From Fructilactobacillus cliffordii (lineage in GTDB: Bacteria; Bacillota; Bacilli; Lactobacillales; Lactobacillaceae), in contig NZ_CP097117.1 of NCBI RefSeq assembly GCF_024029355.1, forward strand, positions 124,001 to 188,000: a stretch of 64,000 bases of DNA. The letters are read 5' to 3'. The notes under the pieces were generated by a model. That model saw only the letters and a list, made by a program, of their open reading frames with translations, was not told the origin of the DNA and did not search any database. The position numbers and the translations under genes are program-made. How positions within the stretch are numbered: the first letter of the stretch is position 1; each line of letters starts with the position of its first letter. This document shows, piece after piece, positions 56,339-64,000 of this stretch.

Positions 56339-56669
56339 AAACATGTTGTTCTAGATTGGATAGTCGTTTCAAAATATCCATCGTGGTTACATCAGAAGAA
56401 GTCGACTCATTAGCAGGTTGTTGCGGATGTACAACCGATTGTGGTTGTGGCTGTTGCGCTGTTTCATTCAGCTTATTTTTCAACTGGTTATTTTCAGCCA
56501 TTAATTGAGCAATTTGCTGATCCTTATCGTTGAGTTCCGCTTGGAAGGTTTCGTAATCCTTAATAATTTCATCCAGAAAAGAATCAACATCTGTTTGGTC
56601 ATAACCGCGCATCTTTTGACGGAATTCTTTTTGGAGAATATCTTTCGGCGTAAAGTTAACTTTATCCAT
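56316..56669 (-). CDS. gpsB: Cell-division protein GpsB
   Basis: GpsB is a DivIVA-like adaptor that links division and peptidoglycan synthesis, for example by docking penicillin-binding proteins. The 117-residue protein starts MDKVNFTPKDILQKEFRQKM (membrane-binding N-domain), continues GYDQTDVDSFLDEIIKDYE, and has a coiled coil then a Gln/Pro-rich linker (TAQQPQPQSVVHPQQP) and a C-terminal trimer helix. I chose the ATG at 56669 after AGAGGTG. A PBP1A gene lies 1.3 kb away, a likely client. Confidence 0.93.
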   Translation of the reverse strand: MDKVNFTPKDILQKEFRQKMRGYDQTDVDSFLDEIIKDYETFQAELNDKDQQIAQLMAENNQLKNKLNETAQQPQPQSVVHPQQPANESTSSDVTTMDILKRLSNLEQHVFGDGTQN

Positions 56670-56714
56670 AATCTGCACCTCTTATCGTTTGGTAACTATC
56701 ACAGTATAACATAG

Positions 56715-57284
56715 TCATTCGAAAAATTCAGAATTAATTTCTGCTTCATATTGATTAGCTTCCTCCTGTAAATCATCAAAATCAATGAATTGACAGGTAT
56801 ACGGATGCTGTTGTTGAAATGCTTCAATCGCACGCACATCATACTGCGTCTTTCCCTCATTTTCTGAATCATATAATAACAGAGCTCCATCGGTATGTGT
56901 TAGCATAAACTGCTGATAATTTTTTAGTTGTTGTGGTGAATGGTAAGGAACTTGACTAACGGTGGCGGAAAAATCAGCTAACGCAAGCGTTTGCTGTAAT
57001 CGCAATTGATTTGTTTCATTCCATTGTGCACCAAATTCTGAAAATGGTAACATCACCGCAATTTGAAACTGATTAGGAAACTGTTTTTTTAAATCAGCCG
57101 CAATTTCCACAGTCCACTGTTCCGTTCCTAACTGTGCTCCGGTGATAATCCAATCGCAACCATTATCAATTAAATCAATAAGCTGATTGCGCAAAGAACG
57201 TTTGATGATTTGAACTTTCGGACTTTTTTCATCGAACGCCCCTAATTCATAACTCCGATATCCAGTTATCCATTGTCTACTCAT
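56715..57284 (-). CDS. YpsA-like SLOG family protein (DUF1273)
   Basis: A 189-residue protein of the YpsA family: WITGYRSYELGAF at the start, DWIITGAQLGTEQWTVEIA and ALLLYDSENEGKTQYDVRAIE. The fold is a SLOG-type Rossmann domain that may bind nucleotides or their derivatives. In Bacillus YpsA affects cell division and sits next to gpsB, as here. ATG at 57284 follows TCAGGTGACTTT. Divergent from recU. Confidence 0.9.
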   Translation of the reverse strand: MSRQWITGYRSYELGAFDEKSPKVQIIKRSLRNQLIDLIDNGCDWIITGAQLGTEQWTVEIAADLKKQFPNQFQIAVMLPFSEFGAQWNETNQLRLQQTLALADFSATVSQVPYHSPQQLKNYQQFMLTHTDGALLLYDSENEGKTQYDVRAIEAFQQQHPYTCQFIDFDDLQEEANQYEAEINSEFFE

Positions 57285-57405
57285 AAAGTCACCTGACTTG
57301 AATTAGTATAATTTTATTCCCCGGGTGGAATTGCTATAATAGAAACATCATTTGCTGTAATATACCACGCTTCAAATTAATTACTCAATTAGTAAGGAGG
57401 TTAAT

Positions 57406-58032
57406 TTGACAATCAATTATCCCAACGGCCAATCATTCCATGATACACGTAGTAATGGAAAAAAATCAGCTCGGCTGACCACTGCTAACTATGCTGATCG
57501 GGGCATGTCTTTAGAGGCAGAGATCAATCAAAGCAATCAATTTTACCGCGAACATCAGATTGCAGTCGTCCACAAAAAACCCACCCCCATCCAAATTGTA
57601 AACGTCGATTATCCCAAACGAAGTGCAGCCGTAATTAAAGAAGCTTATTTCAAACAAGCTTCGACAACTGATTACAATGGTATTTTTGCTGGTTATTATT
57701 TAGACTTTGACGCGAAAGAAACCACCAATCTTCATTCGTTCCCTCTGGCTAACTTTCACGAACACCAAATCGACCACATGGAAAGTTGTTATCAAATGGG
57801 GGGAATTTGTTTTGCTTTAATTCGCTTTGTAAAGCGAAATGAAATATACTTGCTAAACGGACCGGATTTGTTTCATTTCTGGGAACGTCAATTTCACGGG
57901 GGTCGCAAATCAATTACCCAAGCTGAGATAGCCAACCACGGTTATCTAATTCGACCACAGCTAAATCCTTTGATTCCCTATCTGGATGCCGTCCAAATCA
58001 TTATTGATAAAAGTAAAGGAGATCTAGAATGA
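57406..58032 (+). CDS. recU: Holliday junction resolvase RecU
   Basis: RecU cuts Holliday junctions during recombination and repair. The 208-residue protein has NRGMSLEAEINQSN-type sequence (here ADRGMSLEAEINQSN), STTDYNGIFAGYYLDFDAKET with catalytic Asp and Glu/Lys residues, and the NFHEHQIDHM stalk segment. The start is a TTG nine bases after AAGGAGG. It overlaps pbp1A by four bases, the conserved recU-ponA arrangement. Confidence 0.95.
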   Translation: MTINYPNGQSFHDTRSNGKKSARLTTANYADRGMSLEAEINQSNQFYREHQIAVVHKKPTPIQIVNVDYPKRSAAVIKEAYFKQASTTDYNGIFAGYYLDFDAKETTNLHSFPLANFHEHQIDHMESCYQMGGICFALIRFVKRNEIYLLNGPDLFHFWERQFHGGRKSITQAEIANHGYLIRPQLNPLIPYLDAVQIIIDKSKGDLE

Positions 58033-60380
58033 GTTCCGATGAAGTTTATAGCCGTTTAAAGAAAAATCGCAAAAAGAAGCACGGTCCCATTTTTCAAATT
58101 ACGATGTGGGTGCTTTTTTTCCTCGTAGTGCTTTTTTTCATTGGATGTGGAGTATTTGCCTACTACGCTTCCACGGCCCCAAACATATCCTACAAAACCC
58201 TTTCCAGTGATAATTCCACTACCATCTATGATCGTAATGGAAAAGTCATTTCGCGATTAGGGATGCAAAATCGGGATTACGTAAAACAAGAGGATATTCC
58301 TGATAATCTAAAAAATGCCATTATCTCAGTCGAAGATCGGCACTTCTACACCGACAAAGGAGTGGATCCAGTTCGAATTGCCGGTGCGGCTGTTAATAAC
58401 GTTTTTGGTGGCGGTGGGCTTCAAGGTGGAAGTACCTTGACTCAACAGCTAGTGAAACTTTCGGTTTTCTCTACCAAAGCTTCAGACCAAACGTTAAAAC
58501 GAAAGGCACAAGAAGCATGGTTGGCCACAAAAGTTAATCGTGAATACAGCAAGCAACAAATCTTAGAGTTCTACATTAATAAGGTTTATATGGGGAATAA
58601 TGCTTACGGAATGCAAACCGCTTCAGAAGTCATGTACCACAAGCCTCTTAGTGAACTAGATTTATCCCAGATTGCATTGTTAGCTGGACTACCTCAAGCT
58701 CCCGTTGCTTATAATCCCGTTCACAACCCCAAATACGCTACGGCCAGAAGAAACCAAGTGTTAGAGGCCATGGTGAAAAATAAATCAATTTCCCGCGCTC
58801 AAGCTGATCAAGCTGAAAAAGAAGACGTGCAAGCGGGAATCGACAAGAAAAACGTAGATAAAACGCCAACCCAAAAGGACGAAAAATACGCTGACGCTTA
58901 TATCGGCCAGGTACTGCAAGAAATGAACCAAAAGGGTTATAAATTAAACGCCGGTAACAAGGTCTACACGAACATTGATATGGACGTGCAAAAGAAAATG
59001 TACAACCTGGCTAACGACGAAAATTCTGATTTAAACTTCCCAAATAATGACTTCCAAATCGGAGCAACCATGACTAACCCTAACAACGGAAAAGTAGTGG
59101 CCATGCTCGGGAGTCGGAAGCAAAACGTCCAATTTGGTTTAAACCGGGCCGTGCAAACCGATCACTCCAGTGGTTCCACAATGAAACCCCTCATGGATTA
59201 TGGACCAGCCATTGAATATCTCAACTACCCTACTTACCAACCATTAAAAGATACGCCATATACCTACCCAGGCACTGACCGCAAATTACATGATTTCGAT
59301 AATCGGTACGAAGGAACGATTACCATGAAAAAGGCGCTCGTGGAATCACGAAACATTCCAGCAATTCGAACATTAGAGGCCGTTGGAATTCCCCGAGCGA
59401 CTGAATTCTTAAAGGGCTTGGGAATGACATTCAAAGAACCACTGAACCTCCAAAACGGGATTGGGGCTTACATCTCAACTGAACAAGAAGCAGCTGCCTA
59501 TGGAGCATTTGCTAACGGCGGAACTTACTACAAACCTTATACGATTTCTAAGGTAGAAACCCCGACAGGTGAAACTAATCATTACGAGGCTAAAGGAAAA
59601 GAAGCAATGTCTGATTCTACGGCCTTCATGATGACAGAAATGCTCAAAGGCGTTATGACTGATCCAAACGGTTCTGGAACAGCGGCTAACATTCCAGGTT
59701 TAAACCAAGCCGGAAAAACAGGAACAACGCAATTCCCAGATGACTGGCTTAGTTCTGTGCCTGAGGGTTCCAGCATGGATTCTTGGTTTACTGGTTATAC
59801 CAAGAACCTCTCCCTCTCCGTTTGGACTGGGTATGATCACCCACTAGAACCAGGACACTATATTTCTCAATCACAAGCAAAAATTTCCCAACTTTTCTAT
59901 AAAGAAGTAATGGAAGATGCTTCGCAAGATCTTCCAAACGACAACTGGACCAAACCAGCTGATGTAATTAAAACGAGAATGGATAACCAGACGCAATACT
60001 ACATCGCTGGTCACGGTGGAGAAGCCAGGGAAAACGTGATTAAAAACAGTACCCAGTCTGGTCAAACTGCTGATAATAAGGCGGTTGCAAATCTGAATAA
60101 CAGCCAAACAAACAAGCAGGATGAGCAGACAACCGATAAAAGCACCAATAATGGAACGACTGCTAACAACGAGCAGAAGCCAACGTCTGATACTAAACAA
60201 ACCAACGGCACGCAGGATGCTACTTCCAATCAGACTGGAAATACTGATAATAAGCAAGCTAACACCACGGCAACTACTAACGAGCAGAAGCCAAACACTA
60301 ATTCACAGCCGGCGACGGGACAAACTAATCCAACTTCTTCTACGGCCACTAATAGTCCTCAGCCAACTACCAATAATTAA
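58029..60380 (+). CDS. pbp1A: Penicillin-binding protein 1A
   Basis: Bifunctional peptidoglycan synthase of 783 residues. One span (about residues 24-48) anchors it. The GT51 domain has ISVEDRHFYTDKG (catalytic Glu102) and GGSTLTQQLVKLS. The transpeptidase has SSGSTMKPLMDYG (active Ser383) and AGKTGTTQFPDD (KTG at 563). The last 120 residues are an Asn/Thr/Gln/Lys-rich unstructured tail with repeated EQKP motifs. It is coupled to recU. Family members are targets of GpsB docking. The call is certain; the symbol could also be ponA. Confidence 0.96.
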   Translation: MSSDEVYSRLKKNRKKKHGPIFQITMWVLFFLVVLFFIGCGVFAYYASTAPNISYKTLSSDNSTTIYDRNGKVISRLGMQNRDYVKQEDIPDNLKNAIISVEDRHFYTDKGVDPVRIAGAAVNNVFGGGGLQGGSTLTQQLVKLSVFSTKASDQTLKRKAQEAWLATKVNREYSKQQILEFYINKVYMGNNAYGMQTASEVMYHKPLSELDLSQIALLAGLPQAPVAYNPVHNPKYATARRNQVLEAMVKNKSISRAQADQAEKEDVQAGIDKKNVDKTPTQKDEKYADAYIGQVLQEMNQKGYKLNAGNKVYTNIDMDVQKKMYNLANDENSDLNFPNNDFQIGATMTNPNNGKVVAMLGSRKQNVQFGLNRAVQTDHSSGSTMKPLMDYGPAIEYLNYPTYQPLKDTPYTYPGTDRKLHDFDNRYEGTITMKKALVESRNIPAIRTLEAVGIPRATEFLKGLGMTFKEPLNLQNGIGAYISTEQEAAAYGAFANGGTYYKPYTISKVETPTGETNHYEAKGKEAMSDSTAFMMTEMLKGVMTDPNGSGTAANIPGLNQAGKTGTTQFPDDWLSSVPEGSSMDSWFTGYTKNLSLSVWTGYDHPLEPGHYISQSQAKISQLFYKEVMEDASQDLPNDNWTKPADVIKTRMDNQTQYYIAGHGGEARENVIKNSTQSGQTADNKAVANLNNSQTNKQDEQTTDKSTNNGTTANNEQKPTSDTKQTNGTQDATSNQTGNTDNKQANTTATTNEQKPNTNSQPATGQTNPTSSTATNSPQPTTNN

Positions 60381-60397
60381 TTAAGTTGGTGGAATTT

Positions 60398-60436
60398 AAA
60401 AAAGGAGACCCACATTCAAATGTGAGTCTCCTTTTT
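60398..60436. terminator. Bidirectional terminator between pbp1A and dnaD
   Basis: AAAAAAGGAGACCCACATT pairs with AATGTGAGTCTCCTTTTT (one mismatch). Poly-A and poly-T flanks allow function on both strands. Confidence 0.92.
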
Positions 60437-60453
60437 CGCTTCCCAGATTATGC

Positions 60454-61170
60454 CTATCCTTGATCTTTTTTAATTTTAAAAAGTGGTACTTTTGGTAACG
60501 GTTGTCGTTCTCCCTTACCGGCAGATTGCTGTTGCCGTTGTTCCCGTTGAGCTTCCACTTGAGCAGCGGATTGAACGTTGTGCTTTTTCCAGTTTAAAAG
60601 AATTCGATCCATGTATTTTAGATTATAAACCTGATTTAAGACGGCCTCCCGTAACGATAACTGCACTAATTCAGCTGAATAATGATCCTTTTCAAACCAG
60701 CCGTTAATCATCTCTAATTCAATTGGAGACAACATTCGTCCAAACTCGTGACTAATCATTTTAAAGGTCTGTTCTCGGTCATTAATACTCTCTGATTTAG
60801 ATGCAGTTGTTGAGTTCTGTACAGCCGTAGCCGATGGTTGCTCTTGGTGCTTCTCTAACAATTCACTGAGTTTCGCTACTAACGGAGCAAAGCTGTATTC
60901 ATCCTTGCCATCTGCACTAGTGGTAATCACAATCAATTTTTTACTAACTAGTTGATGTAATAACTCATAAACGGTATCCTCAGAAAAGTCAGTGACCTGC
61001 GCAAGTTTGGTTGCCGCTGGAAATCGTTCTCCCTGACTGCGAAAATACTGTAGTTCCAATAAGATGGTTAATTCAGCAGCATTAATTTTCAATGTTGCTA
61101 AATTAGTTAATAAAAAACCGGATACATTAATCGATCCGGAATTTAAATATTCGGCTAATGGATTACTCAT
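60454..61170 (-). CDS. dnaD: DNA replication protein DnaD
   Basis: Primosome protein of 238 residues. The N-terminal winged-helix part (about residues 1-100) reads LLTNLATLKINAAELTILLELQYF. The DnaD domain (about 130-205) has FGRMLSPIELEMINGWFEKDHYSAELV and LNQVYNLKYMDRILLNWKK, with the YxxxIL-type motif. The C-terminal tail is basic and Gln-rich. In other Firmicutes nth lies between dnaD and ponA; it is missing here. Confidence 0.93.
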   Translation of the reverse strand: MSNPLAEYLNSGSINVSGFLLTNLATLKINAAELTILLELQYFRSQGERFPAATKLAQVTDFSEDTVYELLHQLVSKKLIVITTSADGKDEYSFAPLVAKLSELLEKHQEQPSATAVQNSTTASKSESINDREQTFKMISHEFGRMLSPIELEMINGWFEKDHYSAELVQLSLREAVLNQVYNLKYMDRILLNWKKHNVQSAAQVEAQREQRQQQSAGKGERQPLPKVPLFKIKKDQG

Positions 61171-61183
61171 TCTAAACTCCTTT

Positions 61184-61687
61184 TTATAAATTAATTTTCT
61201 TAATGAGTTTTCCCGATTTAAAGTTAATCAACACGTAATGAATTTGATTACCTTTTTGAATGGTAACCGCCCACGTCGGCTTCTTTTTATTAATTAGTAG
61301 TCCGGCGTTAGTTACCTCACTATCACCTTTAACATGTTGCTGGGCAATGGCACTTGCTTCTTCCGCGGTAATCCCATCCTTTTGTTTCATTACTTGGATG
61401 TGCTTCCAATCACCGCTCACCACGGCATAGGCTGGTTTATTGGAACTGTTCTGCCCCACCACGGTGTAGTATGGTTGTTTGCCCACATCCGCTTTATAGG
61501 TTCGTTGAACATCATGAATCTGGGCGTGCTGTTCTGCTAACTGTGTCGCTGTCTTTAAGGTGTGCTTTTGCGGCAACTTGGCAATGTAAACAACCACCAC
61601 GAAAGCGACAACCAAAGCCAATAATATCCCTACAATCCAGCTTAACCAGCGTCGAATCAGGATTCTTCGTTTTCTTTCTTCTCGCAT
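61184..61687 (-). CDS. YpmB-like protein (DUF5590)
   Basis: A 167-residue protein with a basic N-terminus, one membrane span (about residues 14-36, WLSWIVGILLALVVAFVVVV) and an extracellular domain of two cystatin/PepSY-like repeats (YKADVGKQPYYTVVG, KKKPTWAVTIQKGNQIHYVLI). It corresponds to Bacillus YpmB, of unknown function. I chose the ATG at 61687 after GGAAGGAATCTAAA; an ATG at 61720 precedes that site. It sits between dinG and dnaD. aspB and asnS, found here in Bacillus, are absent. Confidence 0.82.
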   Translation of the reverse strand: MREERKRRILIRRWLSWIVGILLALVVAFVVVVYIAKLPQKHTLKTATQLAEQHAQIHDVQRTYKADVGKQPYYTVVGQNSSNKPAYAVVSGDWKHIQVMKQKDGITAEEASAIAQQHVKGDSEVTNAGLLINKKKPTWAVTIQKGNQIHYVLINFKSGKLIKKINL

Positions 61688-61729
61688 TTTAGATTCCTTC
61701 CGTAAGCGTACTGTCTCCATTATAGCAAA

Positions 61730-64000
61730 TCATTTTCGTTGATTGTATTTTAGCAAAAACTCTTTTTGCTGCTGCTGAATCTCTGTAATGGATCCCGTTT
61801 TAGCGGTTAGGTTTTCTTCCAAAGCCGTTAAAATTTGTTTACCGTATCGCTTGGTTAAAATTCGATTATCAAGAATGGTTATGATGCCATGGTCATCACT
61901 ACGGCGTAATAACCGCCCAATTCCCTGCTTCATTTCAATGATAGCATGTGGTAAGGAGTAACTGGTAAACGGATTTTTATTTTGTTGCTTTAGATAATGC
62001 GCTCGGGCGCGCATCAACGGACTATCTGGAGCGGCAAATGGAATTCGGGGAATGATGATTGATTTTAGGTAGTTCGGTGGGAAATCCACCCCCTCCCAAA
62101 AACCATTGGCCCCTAAAATGATAGGGGCCTTCTTACCTTCCGAACGCCGAATAATCTTACTTTGACTTCCAGAAATTCCGGCCGCTAGAACCATCCCGAT
62201 TCCTGCTTGATCATGCAGTTTCGCATAAACCGCTTGAATCAACTCCAGGGAGTTAAACAGGACTAGCGTTGGAACCGGTTGCGCATGGTAAATTTTTTGA
62301 ATCGAATTGGCCACAAACGCCACGTATTCCTCATTCTCAACCACAGCTGGCATCGGTGTGTTTTCTGCAATCATTAACTGAACCTGTTTTTGATAGTCAA
62401 AGTCAGCTGCCAACCGCTTCATCCGGGTGTTATTCCGTCTTAAGTCTAATTGATCGTAAATATATTGTGATTTTTTCGAAGTAAAAAGTACGGCTCCCGT
62501 AAAGATAATTGGTTTAAAATATTGATAAATTTGCTTATGCAAGCGCGTACTGGTGTCAAACCGCGCTAACTCTAGACGCATGTTATTCGGATCATGGTCA
62601 GCCCCGTATCGCAACCAAAAACCGTCAACACTTTGCTGCTCAGCCACGGAACGTAAAAACAATTGCATCTGTGCTAATCCTTGCAGCACTTGATGCACGT
62701 GTTCGTTAAATCGTAAAAACGTTTCGTATTCAGAAGCCAACCACTGACCATCCGTCTGCCCGAGACTTTGGTTGATAGTAGTTAAAAGTTGCTCCAACCG
62801 CCGGGCTTGTTGTTCTTGATGCTTTAATTCTACCTGCTGTTGTCGCATAAACTGGTTTAGTTTTGCTGCTGAAACTCCAATTACATTCGCTTGCTGGGTA
62901 AACCGAACTTGCAGCGACTGTATCAAATTTTGTAACAATTGCTGTTGCTGCTCTTCGATTTGCGTTAAAGAAGCAACCAATCGTTGTAAATTGGCACTTA
63001 AATTTCGATTTCGTTGCACAATCTCCGTTAAATTTTGTTCGTGAGTTTGAAAGATATCATTCCGCACTCGCCCTACGTTTGCTTTGACGGCTCCTAACCA
63101 CCATTCTTGGCGTTGGGCGGCAAAAGCGACCTCTGGTAAATGATGGGCTTCGTCCACCACTAAATACGGAATCCCCGTCAGTTGACTGGTTAACCGTGTG
63201 GCATTTTGATACAAATAGTGGTGATTAACAATAATTATATCTGTCGTTTGCAGGCGTTGCATTTGCCAGTGCCAAAAATCATAGTCCCCAAACTCGCTGT
63301 CAGTAAATTGAGGTTCTGACTGGTAATTAACCTGTTGTAAAATGGCTGCATTGTGGGGAATGTGCAGTTCATCTAAATCACCCGTTTCCGTCTCTGTCAG
63401 CCAGACCAAAATCTGGGCCTTACTAAACTGTGATAGATGATTACTATCATCCGCCACGACTGCCGTCGCAAAGCGGGACAAATCCAGGTAGTGACGTTTG
63501 CTTTTCAAGACTAGCGATTGCAAGTGAAAGCCCAAGTCTTGATTAAGTTGTTCTTGCACGACCGTCTGGAGCTGTTCTTGCAAGCTAATCGTTGCTGTAC
63601 TAATTACAACAGGGGTGCCACTTTGACTTAAAAAAGCCAATGGGACTAAATAGCCTAGCGTTTTCCCACTTCCAGTAGGCGCCTCAATTAATAAGTTTCG
63701 GGCGGGTTGTTTACCATCCGCAAAGTTTCGATAGATTAAATTCATCATTTTACTTTGCGACGCCCGCCATTCCAAGTGACCCGCAAAGTCTCGTTCCTTT
63801 TGCTTTTTGGACAAGGGAAATTTAGCTAACCGATTGTGTTGCGCTGCCGCAGGCAAGTGATGTTTTTTTAATACCAACCCTTCTAGTTCAATTAAACCAG
63901 CGGGCAGATGATCGTGTTTAGGATGCACCTTTGCCCCCATTTTAATGAATTCATGGGTTTGCTGGGGGAGCTTCAAATCTAACGCTAACAAGGATTGCAA
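61730..64000 (-). CDS. dinG: DinG-type 3'-5' exonuclease/helicase, 5'-truncated by window edge
   Basis: An XPD-like superfamily 2 helicase. The visible 756 residues begin at the end of the expected N-terminal DnaQ-type exonuclease domain, most of which lies beyond 64000. Motifs are LLIEAPTGSGKTLGYLVPLAFL (Walker A), LVVDEAHHLPEV (DEAH box), VLFNSLELIQAV, and a C-terminal IIIPRIPF with KQGIGRLLRRSDDHG. The four-Cys iron-sulphur cluster of E. coli DinG is not evident, as in Firmicute DinG. The TTG at the window edge is not the true start. Confidence 0.92.
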   Translation of the reverse strand: MQSLLALDLKLPQQTHEFIKMGAKVHPKHDHLPAGLIELEGLVLKKHHLPAAAQHNRLAKFPLSKKQKERDFAGHLEWRASQSKMMNLIYRNFADGKQPARNLLIEAPTGSGKTLGYLVPLAFLSQSGTPVVISTATISLQEQLQTVVQEQLNQDLGFHLQSLVLKSKRHYLDLSRFATAVVADDSNHLSQFSKAQILVWLTETETGDLDELHIPHNAAILQQVNYQSEPQFTDSEFGDYDFWHWQMQRLQTTDIIIVNHHYLYQNATRLTSQLTGIPYLVVDEAHHLPEVAFAAQRQEWWLGAVKANVGRVRNDIFQTHEQNLTEIVQRNRNLSANLQRLVASLTQIEEQQQQLLQNLIQSLQVRFTQQANVIGVSAAKLNQFMRQQQVELKHQEQQARRLEQLLTTINQSLGQTDGQWLASEYETFLRFNEHVHQVLQGLAQMQLFLRSVAEQQSVDGFWLRYGADHDPNNMRLELARFDTSTRLHKQIYQYFKPIIFTGAVLFTSKKSQYIYDQLDLRRNNTRMKRLAADFDYQKQVQLMIAENTPMPAVVENEEYVAFVANSIQKIYHAQPVPTLVLFNSLELIQAVYAKLHDQAGIGMVLAAGISGSQSKIIRRSEGKKAPIILGANGFWEGVDFPPNYLKSIIIPRIPFAAPDSPLMRARAHYLKQQNKNPFTSYSLPHAIIEMKQGIGRLLRRSDDHGIITILDNRILTKRYGKQILTALEENLTAKTGSITEIQQQQKEFLLKYNQRK

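Noticed and set aside
1..64000. Insertion sequences, prophage, CRISPR arrays, tRNA or rRNA genes
   Set aside because: I found no transposase, integrase other than Xer, phage structural gene, spaced direct repeat array, or tRNA/rRNA sequence.

Overview
The window looks like chromosome from a small-genome, moderately AT-rich member of the Lactobacillaceae. I infer this from the protein families, from strong AAGGAGG ribosome sites, from frequent TTG and GTG starts, and from gene order (cmk-rpsA-der-hup-TPR-cca, thyA-dfrA-yozE-rbgA-rnhB-dprA-topA-xer, ypsA-gpsB-rnpB-ypsC, recU-ponA). A heterofermentative Fructilactobacillus- or Apilactobacillus-like species is plausible, but I cannot fix the genus. 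There are no insertion sequences, prophage genes, tRNAs, rRNA operons or CRISPR arrays.

The layout is that of a replication terminus. A 28-bp dif-like Xer site lies at 42591-42618, and gene polarity flips there: almost everything to the left is on the + strand and most genes to the right are on the - strand. A XerC/D-type recombinase (16259) and both topoisomerase IV subunits (19036-23459) are nearby.

1-25.6 kb is housekeeping: translation and ribosome biogenesis (rpsA, der, rbgA, cca), DNA metabolism (hup, thyA, dfrA, rnhB, dprA, topA, xer, parE, parC), plsY, ppaC and the msrB-msrA pair. It also holds one frameshifted membrane-protein gene (12483-13396). 25.7-33.2 kb is amino-acid metabolism: a T-box leader controls two tandem-duplicated substrate-binding/permease fusions and their ATPase, followed by argG and argH. 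argG is broken by a perfect 17-bp tandem duplication.

33.9-42.3 kb, just before dif, is accessory. It has an Rgg-type regulator with a divergent 14-codon peptide gene that I infer to be its pheromone, then a 1612-residue dextransucrase with a KxYKxGKxW-type signal. Next is a small cassette of an HTH-ABC ATPase fusion, a permease and a Trp-rich single-span protein.

42.7-64 kb, right of dif, holds degV-marR, rqcH/fbpA, an MFS transporter, the lspA-rluD-pyrR-carA-carB string, a FAD oxidoreductase that appears to start at ACG, ypsC, RNase P RNA, gpsB, ypsA, recU, pbp1A, dnaD, a ypmB-like gene and dinG (cut by the window edge). The CarA- and CarB-like proteins are intact reading frames that have lost nearly all recognisable catalytic residues.

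The best candidates for an undescribed system are (1) the Rgg, divergent short peptide and dextransucrase unit, and (2) the co-degenerate CarA/CarB pair kept in operon with pyrR.
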